A stretch of 64,000 bases of DNA from Zymoseptoria tritici IPO323 (GCF_000219625.1 NC_018201.1:452179-516178); one strand, 5' to 3'. Positions 21,000 to 34,379 are shown, counted from the first letter of the stretch. Notes: a model not told the origin generated them from the sequence alone. Numbers and translations: made by a program.

Positions 21000-23900
21000 C
21001 TACTACTATATTAAACGAGGATACTCTAATAGGTAGGACTTTACTACTTATAGACCTACTATCTAATATCGACCTTCTATAGCCCGGCGTAGGTCTAGAT
21101 CTCGGTCTAGTAGTAGGACGTAATAACGAAGATAAGGAAGAAGTAATCGCTACTCTAGAGAGGTAGATACGGCATATTTTAAGTAATATCGTTACTAATA
21201 AGGAGGTCTTAATATAGCGTAAGACTCGATCGGGTACGAGGTTATCTAGAAAAGAGGTAGAGTAATAGGTAAGGTAACGTTGTTAAGTAGGTCGTTAAGT
21301 AATAGTCGAGGAAGAAGAAAAGGAGTATAATTAGGAGAGGGAATCCGACGATAAGGAGGCGTAGAGGCGTCGTCGCCGTCGCGCGGAAGATAGTAATAAG
21401 AAGGAAGAAGTCGAGGGCGATAGTAATTAGTTAGATAAGCCGCTAGAGAATAATAATAATAATCCGAATCTTATATAAGACTAAGAAGACGACAACGTAG
21501 AGTAGCGCTACCGTTAGGCCCGTCGTACGTAGTAGGAGAAGCTCGATAAGATCTAGAAGGCTATTAACTATATATATATAAAGACTCCGGAGTTCGTAGC
21601 TAGTTAGCTAGGACGGCTAGAGTATCGTTCCTATCGTAACCGACTAAAGCTACTATAAAAGTAGTTAAAGTACGAGCGTCTAGTTAGTAGTCTAGTTATC
21701 CGTAAAGAGCTAAAGCATTTAGTCCGTAATAGTAAGCCCCTATTTAGTAACTATAATACTAAGAAGAGTATAGAGTAGTATAAGCTAGAGGAGCTCGACT
21801 AGATTATCTAGAAGCTAGCGCCGACGTAGTATAAGATAATTAAGGAGTCTATCTAGAACTAGAGGGTCTCTTAAGAGGATATTACTAAGGGCGAGTTATA
21901 AGAAGATAAGCTATATAAGAAGTAGAAGCGTATTACTATTATTACTCTCGTCGCTACTTAGTCCGTTACGTAGAAGTAGTCTAGTTAGTTCTCGAGGTCG
22001 CTCGGCGTATATCTTATCTACGCTAGTATATAACGCCGTATCGTAGATCTACTCGCTAATATAGGCTTATATACTAGCTTCCGTACCGTATAGCGGACAA
22101 TAAAGGGTAATATAAAGGCTACGTATACTAAGTTCGCGGAGGTGTCGAAGACTATATAGATATACTTCTACTATAACAACCTCGTCCGGCTATAGAATAT
22201 AAAGGCGTTAGTCGGTGTCGGTATAGCTATAGCGTAGAATTATATAACCTCTAACTACGTAGCTATAAATAAGCGTATACCGGAAGAAGGTCTACGTAAG
22301 GACATATTATATCTAGAAGTGCCTCTAGATCCGAACGAAGTTATCGCCGGCATCTTAACTAATCTATATCGTATCTAGTAATAGACGGATCTCTACTATA
22401 TAGATAAGGCGATAGGTAAGCTGTTCCTAGGCTTAGAAGATATATTTAAGGACTTCTAGTTCGACTACCCTAATATAAAGAACTAGTATAGTATAGATAT
22501 CTCGAACGGTATACGATCCTCTCGCGTCCTATAGAAGAAGCTAGATAAGATCCCTCCGGAGCTAGCTAAGGTATATCTAGGCCGGATCTTAAAGAACGAT
22601 AAGTGTTAGCTTAAAGGCATATAAAAGGTACTAGAGAATATTATACTATATAACCCTAGCCTTATCGACGCCGACTTCGTATAGCGGTTAATTATTATAA
22701 TCGGTAATTAGATAACTATCTCTCGTATCCGTAGTATTATCGAGGAGTATATTAAGAGCGAGCGTCCGTACGATCGTAAGGACTTCCTTCTACCGGTACT
22801 AGTACTCTTCTATACGTAGATAAACCGGTTATATACCCTATTAAGGATATACTTCGATATTAACGCCGATAAGGAGCTACTCGCTAGGCCGACTCTCGAG
22901 GAGGACGTATCTTTCTTCTACGTATCCTAGATTAAGAAGGATACGTTTAAGTTCTAGTATATCTACTAGCTCCTTATCCGCTCGTATCGCTCTCGACTTA
23001 TCGCCCTCGTTAGCTAGGAGATACTCGATCGGAAGCTCTTATTATATAACTAAGAGAACGCTAATAAGAGCCGGTAAGAGGTTCTAGCTAAAGCTATATA
23101 TACTCTTAGACCGGAGCGGTACCTCGAGGTAATATATATAGTACATTAGAAGTCGTTATCGAGGGCTACGTAGACTAGTAAGAATCTAGAGACTAGTAAT
23201 ATTAATAACCCTACCTTAACTAATATCTACCGGATAGTACGCGAGTTTAGTAATATACTTACTCTAGCGGCTACGGTTACGAAGATAGACGTCGGCTATA
23301 TTCGATATAATATCGACTACTTAATTCTAGGCTTTCTTAGTACGAAGTAGAACAATTACGCTAAAGAGATAATTTAGTTTCGTACGCTATTAACGGATAG
23401 TATCTCGGATAAGGTATTATAGGAGAGTATCCTCGCCTATAGCGTAGTAAATATGTCTAGTATTTACGGTAAGGCTATCGTATCTAATACTCTAATTAAG
23501 ATATATAATAAGGTATACTCGGAGGATATAGCGAGGAAGGGTAATTCGACGTATAATACGGACGCTACGATAATAAATAAGGCCGGTAATATAGTCGCTA
23601 GCCGCGTTATATAGAACATAATAGAGACTACTATTAGTATAAAGGGAACGACCTATTATACTAAGAAGAAGACTACTTATTAAGTCCTCGCGTACGTAGG
23701 TATAATCTAGTCCGAGGGCTTCGTCGATACGTATATTATACCGGTTACTAGTACTATCGAACTAGGTAATACCGTAGTCGAGCCTTTAGGTAATATCGTA
23801 GGTAATACTCTAGCTCTAGCTAGTAATAGTACGAGTAAGAAGAAGAAGAAGAAGGGCACTAGCCTTTCTAATAATATCGAGGCGATTAGTATAAAGCTCT

Positions 23901-24127
23901 TAGTCCCTACGATTAAAGCTACTAATGCCGCTAATAAAGCCTATATATAGCGTATTATACGTAATTACGAGGAAGCTAAGGTTAATAGTAAGGATACTCT
24001 CGATAGATATAATGCTCGACTAAGAGTAAGGACTTAGGCTAATAAGGATAACTTCCCTCTAATCGACGACTTACTCGACTCTAATTCCGACGGAGAGATT
24101 AAGACGCTTAATCTATTCGACGAGTAA
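21000..24127 (+). pseudogene. Large RIP-mutated gene resembling fungal DUF6589 proteins
   Basis: One frame runs for about 1,040 codons with only TAG and TAA stops and ends near TAA 24125. The N-terminal third is highly charged and basic (RRRRRRAEDSNKKEE). The central third reads GLYTSFRTVQRTIKGN, YNNLVRLQNIKALVG and VPLDPNEVIAGIL when TAG is Gln. The key segment near 22690-22830 reads IIIGN-stop-ITISRIRSII, ERPYDRKDFLLPVLVLFYTQ and INRLYTLLRIYFD. This matches the G-D-Q-x-T...R and YDR-x-F-LPVPxLFHxQxN pattern I associate with DUF6589, a large fungal domain found in repeated genes and suspected to be a transposase. A Lys run (KKKKKK) and an acidic tail (DDLLDSNSDGE) follow. No terminal repeats were located, so whether it is a transposon or a duplicated host gene is open. 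Family assignment is from memory of the motif. Confidence 0.6.
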
Positions 24128-24979
24128 TAGCTAGTAGGTTCTATACGCCCTTAATAAGGATTCTATACGCCGATAGTAAGGTAGAAGGCTAAGTAAATAA
24201 CTATAAGACTAATAATCCTTTCCTTTTTATATACGCTAGATAGCGAATAAAACGTCTATTTAATAATAGCGAGTAAAGTAAGGTTTTTATCGATAATAGG
24301 AAGAAAAGTAAGTCGTCCGGTATTAAAACTTCGTCCGGTCTATCGTCGTCTTATTCTTCTTCTTCCTCCTTACGTATAATAGTAGTAGCCGTAATATTAC
24401 TATCGCTATTCTTCTCTCTTCTTTTCTTTAGCTCCGCCTATACCTATCGCTAGTACTATTATTATTATTATTATTAGTATCCGCCGCGCTACCGCTCTTA
24501 CTATATTCCGTCTTCCTATCTATTAGGTACGCTAGCTTTTACTATTCGTCGGTAGCTCCGGTAGCCGTACTACCTCTAGTATCGATAAGTAAGTCCTAAG
24601 ATCTAGTCTTAAGATCTAGTAGCTAACTATATATAGGCTCGATAAATCCTTCGTCCGCCGTACCGCCGCCCTCGCTCTCGCTATACGCCGTATACGTAAC
24701 TCTCGGCGTAAGTATTACCTCCGCCTCGCTCGTATACGCGCTACTCGTCTAGCTACGAGCTACGTTATCTCTCCCTCGGTCTAGGCCTTCTCCTTTACTC
24801 CGACTATTATCCCCTCTTCCGATAATAATATTATCCTTAGCAACGATAACGAAGACGATAACGCTAGCTTCGCCGGCTTCGGTAGCGGCTCGCCTTCTCC
24901 CTCTCCCTCTCCGCCGGCCTAACTATAAGTCTTCCTCCTTAATAGCTTACTTTCTTAGAATAGTTACTAACTTTAATAT
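24128..24979. other. RIP-mutated sequence with low-complexity CT-rich tracts
   Basis: Between the DUF6589-like gene and the small downstream gene. It has pyrimidine-rich tracts (about 24400-24430 and 24890-24915) and trinucleotide runs of ATT at about 24460-24476. It may contain the N-terminal coding part or leader of the next frame. Nothing was recognised. Confidence 0.45.
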
Positions 24980-25480
24980 AGCCTAGCTACTACTACTACT
25001 ACCGCCTCGCCCTCCTCTACTCCGCGCCGTAAAGGCCTAAAGGGCCTAAGATTATCTACTTACTTACCGGTGCCGGCGCCTAGCGCCTTCTACGAGAGTA
25101 TTATACCGTCGCTAGTAACCTAGTAGTATTAGCTACGGCTAGAGGCTCCTCGCTTAGAGAACGATTATATACGTTATCTAATATACGTCGGCCGTATCTA
25201 CGAGACGAGCGCTAGGGCCTTAGAGGCAATACTATACCGTCCGTATTATATAAAGGGTACTCCGTACCTTAAGTATATATAGTAGGGGCGTAAGGAGTAT
25301 AATAGGTTCGCCTATAGGAAGAATATATATAGTACTTACCGCTTCCGTAAGTACCTAGAGCTATACGAGTAGTTTAGTCGTTTAGTAGAATAAGAATAAG
25401 AATAAGAATAAGATTCGTATATATCTATAAATACTCTAGTTATCTATTATCGTCGTAAATATCTAAGTCTACTATCTTAA
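24980..25480 (+). pseudogene. RIP-mutated small gene of unknown function
   Basis: The frame reads SLATTTTTASPSSTPRRKG, LRLSTYLPVPAPSAFYESII, then ENDYIRYLIYVGRIYETSA, EAILYRPYYIKGTPYLKYI and KEYNRFAYRKNIYSTYRFRK, interrupted by TAG only. The composition is protein-like, with Tyr probably inflated by RIP of His and Cys codons. The family is not recognised. It ends before a short tandem AAGAAT run at 25388-25410, about 120 bp from element B. Confidence 0.4.
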
Positions 25481-25602
25481 GCCTATTAATTCTTCTTCTC
25501 GAGTAGCGTATAAAATAGCTAGATAGCGCGTATAGAATAGTCCTCGAGTAAAGTTCTAGGCGTATAGAAATAGTAAGAGAGTAAAGTTTAATAATAAAGT
25601 AC

Positions 25603-25857
25603 TATTATAGGGCAAATAGTACTAAATATAGTTTACGGTATAGCGTAGTTTTAGGTCTTAGCGATGTATAGTAGTCGGATTCTTCCTTTTTTTAAGGATC
25701 TAACAACAATATTACCGGTCGTCGGTAGCACTTAATGCACTTCATAGCTACTGCTCATTTCTTAATGTAATTCTACGCTCGATACCGCGCCCTTAAGGCA
25801 CTTATGCACTTACCTCTTAGTGCCTTAGGTTAGTAGTAGTCGATTCTACCTACTACA
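25603..25857 (+). repeat. Element B 5' LTR
   Basis: 255 bp, matching 38881-39135. It still carries CA and TG where the 3' LTR has TA, for example AATGCACTTCATAG against AATATACTTCATAG. The sequence just inside it (TTTTCTAGTAGACG) is the likely primer-binding region and shares TCTAGTAG with element A. Confidence 0.92.
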
Positions 25858-27216
25858 TTTTCTAGTAGACGATGTAAGACTCTTTACGGCTCCTTTATAC
25901 GAAGGAAAGGGCATGCTCGGTAAGTATATAAGTCGTCTATATTATATATAACAGTTATAGGAAAACTCGGATCTACGGACGTACCCCTTAAGGACTCGGG
26001 TATATAGTACTAAGAAAGATACGTAGCATATAGAAGCTTTACTCGTACCGAAGACGGCAGTCGTACACTCGTTCGTACTATAGGCTATTAATAGGGCGAA
26101 GTAGAAGTACTTAAATTAAGGAAACCTAAGCGTATACCGAATCTATAGTATAGCTTATATAAGGTTACTAGAAACATAGCACATTTAAGAACACTAGGCG
26201 CATAGTTACTCGTATTATAGCTTATTTAAGGCTTAAGGAAACCTAAACGCACACCCGCTCGTAGTGTAGTTTATGTAAGGCTTATAGTTTACCTCTACTC
26301 TAAAGACGGCGTATATATACCCGCTCGTACTATAGTACGCTAACATAGAGTACGAGGTAATCTCTTAATGTTTAAGGTTACGGTTACTAAACGTATAGTC
26401 GCTTAAATTATAGTTTATTTAAAGTTAAGGCTTAAGGACACCTCTAATTTAAAGACGGTATACGTATACCCGCTCGTACTATAGTATATTACTATAAATT
26501 ATAAGGTATAGACGGACGTATGCTCGTACGTAGTATAGTCTACTCGAGATTAAGGAATTAAGGAAACCTAAATGCGTACCGAATCTATAGCACGGTTTAT
26601 ACATTATAACTATTACTAGAAAACCTAAATGTACGTCTACTCGTAGCGTAGTTTATGTACGGCTTAAGAATTATAGGAATTACGGATTAATAGTATACCT
26701 CGAAGATACGAAGAAACTAGATAAAATCTAACTAGAATTACTAGATACCTAGAGCGTAGGTATACTAAAAACCCTAAAAACTAGATGCCTCGCGATCGAT
26801 ATAACACTTCTTCTCTAAGGAACCGGCGACTATAATCGTCGATTCCTATATTCCTCCGACACTTTCCGGCGATCGCTTATCGCTACACATTTTACTAGTA
26901 AGATCACTACTCGATCTATAATACCTCGTTTACTATTAAGGATCGAGTAGTCTAAGGGCCTAACTTAGTAAGAATATCGCTATTTAGAGCCGGCTCTTAA
27001 TATTGCGGTTTATAGATTACCCTCCGAGTAGGGAACGTATCGACTATATTAAAGAATCTTATAGAACCGAGCATTCGTGCTTAAGTACCTCCTTATATAT
27101 ACCCGACATTTCGAGGAATTATCGCCTTCTACACTAATTAGTTAACGATACCTTAGCTCCCTTATTTCGTAGTTTATACCCCCCTCTTATTTTAAACCTT
27201 ACCGATACTAATCGCT
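25858..27216. other. Element B leader with degenerate internal repeats
   Basis: A 1.36-kb leader without a gene. From about 26040 to 26690 it contains several diverged copies of a unit built on GGAAACCTAA and CCCGCTCGTACTATAGT, spaced roughly 100-150 bp apart (near 26120, 26230, 26300, 26450, 26560 and 26620). The function is unknown. Confidence 0.6.
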
Positions 27217-30200
27217 ATATCTTTAGGCAATACTAGCGACCCTACTAAGGCTACGGCTTCTTCTACCGCTCGTACTAAAGCTAGCCCTTCCTTAAGTAAG
27301 GATAACTCGGAGTCTTCTTAAGGCACTAATCCGACTATACCTAGCTAAGATAGCCTAGATTCGACAAAGCTTACTAAAAGGACTAGCCCTAACTAGGTTA
27401 TGCGTAAACCGAAGGGCGACGTTGCACTCTCGGACTCTACCGATAGGCTAGAGGTTACCTTCGAGAGTAGTAATATAGCCGACTATATACGTAAGCCTAT
27501 AGCTGCCGGAAGACGCAACACCGTAGCACTATTCGTTCGTCTTGCCCCTTTAATACTAATGCCCGGAAGCACCGACGCTCCCCTCTTTAATAGTGCCGAT
27601 ATAACTACCTTCTTCGAGAATGTCGAAGACCTCTTTAAGGACTACTACGACCTGTCTAAACTACCGGATCGTAAGAAGATCCGTAAGACTATTAAGTACT
27701 ATGTCCCTACGCTACGTTCGTAGTTTAAGTTATTCGACGCCTTTACTAATAGCGACTAGTCTACGTTTAAGATAGAGGCGCTTCTTACTTAGCGCTAGTT
27801 TAACTCTACGGCTAGAACTAAGGACCGGTCGTTTCTCGAATAGCTAGTAGCTCGATAATCTAGTCGTTACGAGACTACTAGTAACGAGGAGCTTCTTATA
27901 TTCTATAGACACTTTAAAGCGATTACTAGATGTCTACGACCGAACTAGCTCGATAATGTCTCTCGCATAAAGATGTTCTTTAAGGGACTTCTAGCCCGAG
28001 TTTCTCGCTCTATTTATAGTCGCCTCGGTATTAACCTCCGTAATCCTACTACGTATACTAACTTTAGTACTATCTATAAGGCGGTTTTTACTAAGATTAA
28101 GGGTAAAGCTAGATTTAAGGAACTTAGCGGCGATGTAGAAGATAGCGTTGCGGCTAGTCTTATTAGGGCATAAGAAATATAGAAGCCGGTACCTATAGTA
28201 GAGCGTAGCTCGCATTCCCTATTTAGTCTATAGCGGCAATAAGAGCATAAACCGAGTACCGCGATTAATAAGCTTAATCGACGTATACGGGATCTTAAGA
28301 TCTTTCGATCTTAGACTTAGTCTACATAGCAACCTTAAGTGCCCGTAAATCCTCCGATTAACGCACCTACTTACCGCGCCCCTATAGAAGACCTTAGTTT
28401 CTAGAGTTATATATATACGAACGCCGGTTTACTACCCCCTTAGCTTAGCCCTCCGGCACCCCGTCGTAATAGTATAGGAAGTGCTAGCGCGAATAGGTAT
28501 AGAAGTAGTAGAGCCGGAACTAACCGTAACGAGCTTATACGCTAAGGTCGCTACCTTAACTATAGAATGCCTAGTTATGTAGCCCGTAACTACTATTTTA
28601 TAAACTTCCTTCTTAACTAGGGTTAGGCGTACTAAGATGCCGCCTACTACTAGTATACTAGAAAACCCGGTAATCCGAACAAGAGACTACTATAGTTCCG
28701 AGGGATTAATTAGTAGCCGAGACTCTAGCTAATACTACCGAAGCTAGAAGACGTATATAATATAAGGATTCCTTAGCTAGCATCCTTTAACTTCCCCGCC
28801 GTAGAGAGATCTTAGAGCTCTCGTAATATAAGCTAGATTAGCGGTCCGATTACTAGTACTTGTAAACTCGGCTAGAAGCCTATTAGAACACTTAAGTATA
28901 GTCGCCCTTCTAAGCTAGATCCGGATACGGTTTCTTTAGCACCCCCGGTACCCGCGCCTACGACTAGCTCTAATACAACCCCGGTTAGTAGCCGCTAAGG
29001 ACAGACTTCGAGCTCCTACTTTAATAACATCCTCTATATTAAAGAAGATAGGTGCCCTATTCTAGTGCCGGTTTATAATACCGAAGTTCCGGTAAATGCC
29101 GCGGTAGTTCCTAAGAAGGCGAATCTAGTAGTCGGTAGTATCTTAAAACTATATAATAAAAACTACCGCGTACTAAAAGAGCGAGTTATCGTAGACTAGT
29201 CTACGGCTAAGATTAAGACCCTAAAGTCTTATACCGTAGATGTAGTTCGTTCTTAGCCTACACTACCTACTAATAGCTAAACGATCTAAGGAACGAACTC
29301 GCTATTATCCGTTCGCTTCTTAGAACCGCCGGTAGAATCTATCGAGCGAGATTCTTAGCGCTAACTAGCTACTAAAGACTATATAGAAGACGTAGACTCG
29401 GATGCCGAAGTTAGGCTAGTAAACCCTCTAAAGGAGCTAGCTAAGAAGAGAAGGACCCCTCCTAAAACTTAGCGAGTAGATAACTATATCCGCGACAGGT
29501 TAGATAGTAACGAAGTACTAGTTAAGCGGATATAGAAGGCTCCGGTATCCCTTCTATTTAGCGAGCTTCTTAGACTCTCTAAGTTAATATCGTAGAAGCT
29601 CTTCGGTCGTATATAAAACACTCCGGTATTTATAGATAAGCTAAGAGGCGGGCCGGTAGGTCTACTACTATCCGATAACGTAGTAAAGCTAAACTCCGTT
29701 TAAGGGGATAATAAGGTCGAAGAGATACTAAGGGATAGCTTTACCGTAGAAGTCCGCTCCGGTATACCGTAATTTATAATAATAGCGTTTCGAGCCGACC
29801 TTATAGAAGAGGGTATAATACCTCTTTCCGACCTATACGAAGACCTAGCTAAAGCCCGGTTTATATTTAACGACTACGATTATATAACTATACCGTCGCT
29901 AAGAGTCTCGGCTATAATTGGCGATTTTGATTATAGAGAGCCTACCGCGGTAATTAATAAAGGCTCCGAGTCTTATATTATATCTACCGCGGTAGCTCGC
30001 CGTACTAGCGTCCCGATCGGTATAGGAATTAAAGTCTTAATAAAGACGGCTTCTAGTGTTCTACCTTTCCTTAGCCTATCTACTAGTATACGGGTATCGG
30101 TTTACGGTATTATAGTTTACGTTCCCTTCTTAGTTATAGACTCGGATGTACCGACTCTTCTTAGGCGACCGTAGTATCGTCGGGTCTACCTAACTTTAAC

Positions 30201-30590
30201 TAACTACGATAATAGATCTTAGTAGGGTACGATTACGGCTATAAATAGTCGTACGATTAATTTTATTAGAGTTTAACTATACGGTCTAACGCACCGAGTC
30301 CTTATACCTACTAGCACTTCGGGAAAAGCCGAGTTAAGCCGCTAACTACCTCCTCGCTACTTAGTAGTCTATTAGAGGTCCTACTTCGAGCGATCTAGTA
30401 CGTATTTCCGGAAGAGTTAAGTATAAAAAGGACTTCGAGTCGAGAATCCGTATTTAGTAGACTAGGTCGAAATAAAGCGGGCTGTCCCGAAAGTTCGGCC
30501 GCTCCCGAAAATCTTAGCGCCTCGGGTTACCCCTAGGGTTTTTACTTATCCCCGAAACTAGCTAATATCGCGATGTTTAACCTTACCTTA
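27217..30590 (+). pseudogene. gag: Element B gag and linker/protease polyprotein
   Basis: The frame opens at ATA 27217 (likely ATG before RIP; xSLGNTSDPTKATAS). The clearest stretch, 27400-27720, is free of stops: MRKPKGDVALSDSTDRLEVT, then DITTFFENVEDLFKDYYDLS, which looks like the start of a capsid-like helical domain. The frame continues through Ser/Pro-rich linkers to a protease-like region near 29880-30180 (PSLRVSAIIGDFDY, IIVYVPFLVIDSDVPTLL) and on to KRAVPKVRPLPKILAP at about 30475-30525. No CCHC zinc knuckle was found. It is in a different frame from pol. Confidence 0.75.
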
Positions 30591-30594
30591 TATC

Positions 30595-33500
30595 GATACT
30601 AAGCCCTAGCTCCCTTCTATTCGAACTTAATAGTATCGACAATAAATATAATAAGCTACTCGAGATCGCGGCTACCGCTTACTACCTCCGCTACTACGAA
30701 GAAAGAAAGAGATCGCTATACGGGGGGAGGAATTTATAGTTTTCCGAATTTTCCGTCGACTACTATATACTATATAAGAGGAAAGCGGACAAAGTTAAGC
30801 TAGTAGAAGCTTTAGTTTATAATACGAAGAGCGTTACTAATAAGGTAGGGAATTAGAAAGAAGCTAGCCTTAAGTTCGAAGCATCTTTACCGCGGTCGGA
30901 TCGCTAGTAGGACAACAAATACCTAATTTAGAAGTTCTCCGAGCTTAAGAGGGGGACGAGATTAACACCGGAGAGAATTAAGATACTAAACATTAGGATG
31001 GATCTATTTAATAAAGAGCGTAAGCTTTTTATAGAATGCCTATATAATAGGGAGGCTACACTTTCCTTCGATTTCTCTAAATGCGGCCGCCTTAAACCCT
31101 TAGTCGCACCGCTATAACGAATACGAACTATACCTTATGTTCCCTAGTAATTAAAGAACTTCTATGTTACTTATAGCCTTCGAGATGTAGCATCTAAGAT
31201 AATTAAGAAGCGACTAGATCGCGGAACCCTCGAACCCTACTATAGAGTATATAAGAATCCTTAGTTCTTAGTTAGTAAGAAGGATCTTAACGAGAAAGGA
31301 CAAAAGTAGTACCGGCTTATTAATACGGTAATAGAAATTAACCGAGTTACTCTTAAAGACGTATATATGCCCCCGGATACTAATAGATTTTCTATAGACT
31401 TTGCGGGCCTTTAAGTTATAATACTAATTAACCTTTTCTCTAGCTACGACCAAATCCTACTAGACGAACGAGACCGAGATTTAACTAGATTCGATACGCC
31501 GATCGGCTACTTCCGCTAGACTAGCATTCTAATAGGAGCTACGAACTCGGTAGCATAGTTTTAGCGAATTATGTACCGAGTTCTTAAGGATTATATGTTC
31601 TACGCGGCTCGACCGTATCTAGATAATGTTAGTATTAAAGGCCCTCGGTCTCGGTATAATAATAAAGAGGCTAAACCTAGTATTCGTCGATTCGTACTCG
31701 AGTACATTTAGAACCTTAACGGGGTTCTTACGGACATAGAAAGAGTAGGGCTAACTATTAATCTAAGTAAGATATTCTAGTTCTCGACTAGCATAAACAT
31801 TATTAGCTACGTCTACGACTCGGCTAGTCGCTACCCGGACACCGCTAAGGTTATTAAGATTACCGAGTAGGGACTACCTATAGATACTACCGAAGCCCGC
31901 TTATTTATTAAAGTTGTAGTATATTTCCGAATCTAGATTCCGGACTTCGCTATTCTGTCTCGCCCTATCTACGTAGTAGCTAAGCCGGGTAGTATCTTCG
32001 TCTAGACGCCGCTCGAACAGTATACGATAGATTAGCTTAAGGAGGTACTTATTACGGCACCGGCCCTTATTACAATCGATTACGTTAACGGAGGGACTAT
32101 AATCGTAGTAGTAGATGTATCTAGTCTTAGCTAGGGAGTAGTACTTATATAGGTAGTAAAGGGCAATAACCGCCGTAAGCATCCGGTTCGATTTAAAAGT
32201 AGTTTATAGACTAAGGAAGAAGCTAAATACGATGCTAGTAAGCGAGAGTGTCGTAGTATACTCTATGCTCTTAAGAAGCTTAAAGTATATATATTCGGTA
32301 TTTACTTCGTACTAGAAGTAGATACGAACACGCTAGTTTACTAACTTAATATGCCGGCGAACGATCTTCCGACCTTAGTTACGGCTCGATAGATTACTTA
32401 GATTCGGCTCTTCGACTTTACGGTTAAGCATGTGCCTAGCCGAAAGCATAGCGCCGCTAATAGCCTTTTATAGAAACCTTAGACTCCGTCTAATGCCGCG
32501 GACAAGGAATATAATATAGACCCGGATAATATAATTAACCGTAACTTCTTTTAGGTATAGGTACATACCGGTAATATTAACATTAAGGACATTATAGAAG
32601 GCGAGCTATCCGAATTCTACTAGAAGATTACGTACTACCTAGCTATACTTTTACGACCGCCCTCGGTAGATCTAACGGAGTTCTATACCCTTAAGAAGAA
32701 GTTAAGGCGGTATCTTATTCGCGATAGGATTCTATACCGCTAAAAGCGTATTAATGCGCTACTAGCTCGAGTAATCGATAATAAGGATAAGCGTAAGACT
32801 ATACTTTTGTACTACTATAATTTCCCGGATACTAGTTACCGCGGTCGCGAAGTAGTGTTCTATAAGCTCTCTAGTAGGTACTTCTAGAAGGGTATATATA
32901 AGGACGTATTACGATATATTAAAGGGTACCCGTAGTATAACCTACGTAGTACGGGTAACTACGCGAATGCTCTACTATATGTACCTAATCCGGAGCCTAG
33001 TACGATCTAGGCGATTAACACTATAAATGTCGACTTAACTATAAGCATTATTATAGTAAGGGAGCTAGTTAGCGGCTTCCCGGAGGCGCGCATTATAAAC
33101 AAAAGTAAGCTTATTAGCACTAACGGTGTTAGCTCTACTATAATTACTAGCTTTATATACGAGATACTCTTTTATAGGTATAGTATTATAAAATTAATCC
33201 GGCTTAATAGTAGCCGTAAGAACTTCGGTAAGGTGCTTACTCTACTCGTACAAATAGACGTACGACTTAGTCGCGTATCGCCCTATTACCCTTAAGGAAA
33301 TAGAATAGTAGAGCGAGGGCACCCGAACATACTCGATGTTCTCGCTAAGTATACGAACAGAACTATAAAAGGATAGCGCCGGTATTTCTATGCCGCGCTA
33401 TAGGCTAATCGATCTACTATTCGAAGAACTACCGGCTATATACCTTCTAAACTCTAGTATTCCTTTAATGTCATCCTTCCGGTAGAGCTAAAGTTTTAGA

Positions 33501-34070
33501 CTTAGAATACTACGGCTTAGAACAACATTCGTACGGAAGAAGATCTTATCGCCCTACGTACCGAGTAGATCCTTATAAGGGAAATAGACATTAAGGAAGC
33601 CCGCCTTCGTAGCCTACGGCTTCGAGAGCTTACTAAGGAATACTAGGATAATACCTATAACACCGACGACATACTAATCCCTCTTAGTACTACTATTCTT
33701 ATACGCCGCGGAGAAAGAAAGTTAACTACGGAAAAGCTATCGTTCCGATAGAAGGGACTATATCGTATACACTTATACCTAGAAGCTACGTCGACGTATA
33801 AGATTAAGGAATTTACTAGCGCCGTTCTTACTACGACCTTTCCGCGCCGAATACTCCGCCCTATGCCTAAGTAGGATTCTATACGCGTATTACTACTGGA
33901 AGTCGGATCTACTATACCTCTAGAGGACGAGCTTAAAGAAGGGCATAATCTAAGCGACGAAGACGATAGTCTACTACCGTCCCCGTAGGTACGACTACCT
34001 AACCTAGCCTTACTAGACGTGTCGTAGTACGAGCGCTTCGTATAATAGCCTTTAGGGGGGGGGGGGAAGA
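30595..34070 (+). pseudogene. pol: Element B pol: reverse transcriptase, RNase H, integrase
   Basis: The reverse transcriptase region reads FLVSKKDLNEKGQ, YRLINTVIEINRVTLKD, FSIDFAGL, INLFSSYDQILLDERDRDLT and PIGYFR. The catalytic box near 31610-31630 is RPYLDN, where LDD is expected, so the last Asp has probably become Asn through a TG to TA change. RNase H follows (RFKSSLQTKEEAKYDASKRE, LEVDTNTLVYQLNMPANDLP, then IRLFDFTVKHVPSRKH). The integrase zinc region is near 32830-32900 (GREVVFYKLSSRYF, originally with His and Cys). The core has INVDLTISIIIVRELVSGFP and SPYYPQGNRIVERGHPNILD. This is a recognisable fungal Ty3 subtype marked by DERDRDLT. Stops are TAG/TAA. It ends near a G12 tract. Confidence 0.9.
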
Positions 34071-34071
34071 G
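34054..34071 (+). other. Internal purine tract after element B pol
   Basis: AGGGGGGGGGGGGAAGAG, 18 purines on the plus strand, lies at the end of pol and about 4.8 kb before the real polypurine tract at 38869. It may be a central polypurine tract, or the former 3' end of a shorter element. A G13 tract adjoins the 3' LTR of element C, so such tracts do act as PPTs in this genome. Confidence 0.5.
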
Positions 34072-34379
34072 TACGCGGCATTATTTGCTCGACCTCGTTA
34101 TTTATATCTATACTAAGTGTACTAATATAGATCGCCTAAAGTAGTAAAGTAAGCTCTTTTCGCCTATAACATCGCCGTCCCCGCCGCTAATTATCTACTA
34201 CCGGCACTACTAAATAGGAAATAAAGTTTAAGGGGCGTCTATACTACTATCCTTACCCGACTATAATAAATGCCGGCTTAAACGACATCTATAACATTAT
34301 AGCCTAAGATAGGGCGTACCTCCGTATAAGAAGTTAATTAGCCGATTAGTCGCTATCCTACCTACCTACCGACACTACT

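Noticed and set aside
26040..26690. CRISPR-like array
   Set aside because: The repeats are diverged, unevenly spaced, and lie in the leader of a eukaryotic LTR element; there is no palindromic repeat or associated gene.
34055..34066. G12 tract as a sequencing artefact
   Set aside because: A similar G13 tract lies exactly at the expected PPT of element C, so such tracts are real here, though exact length may be uncertain.
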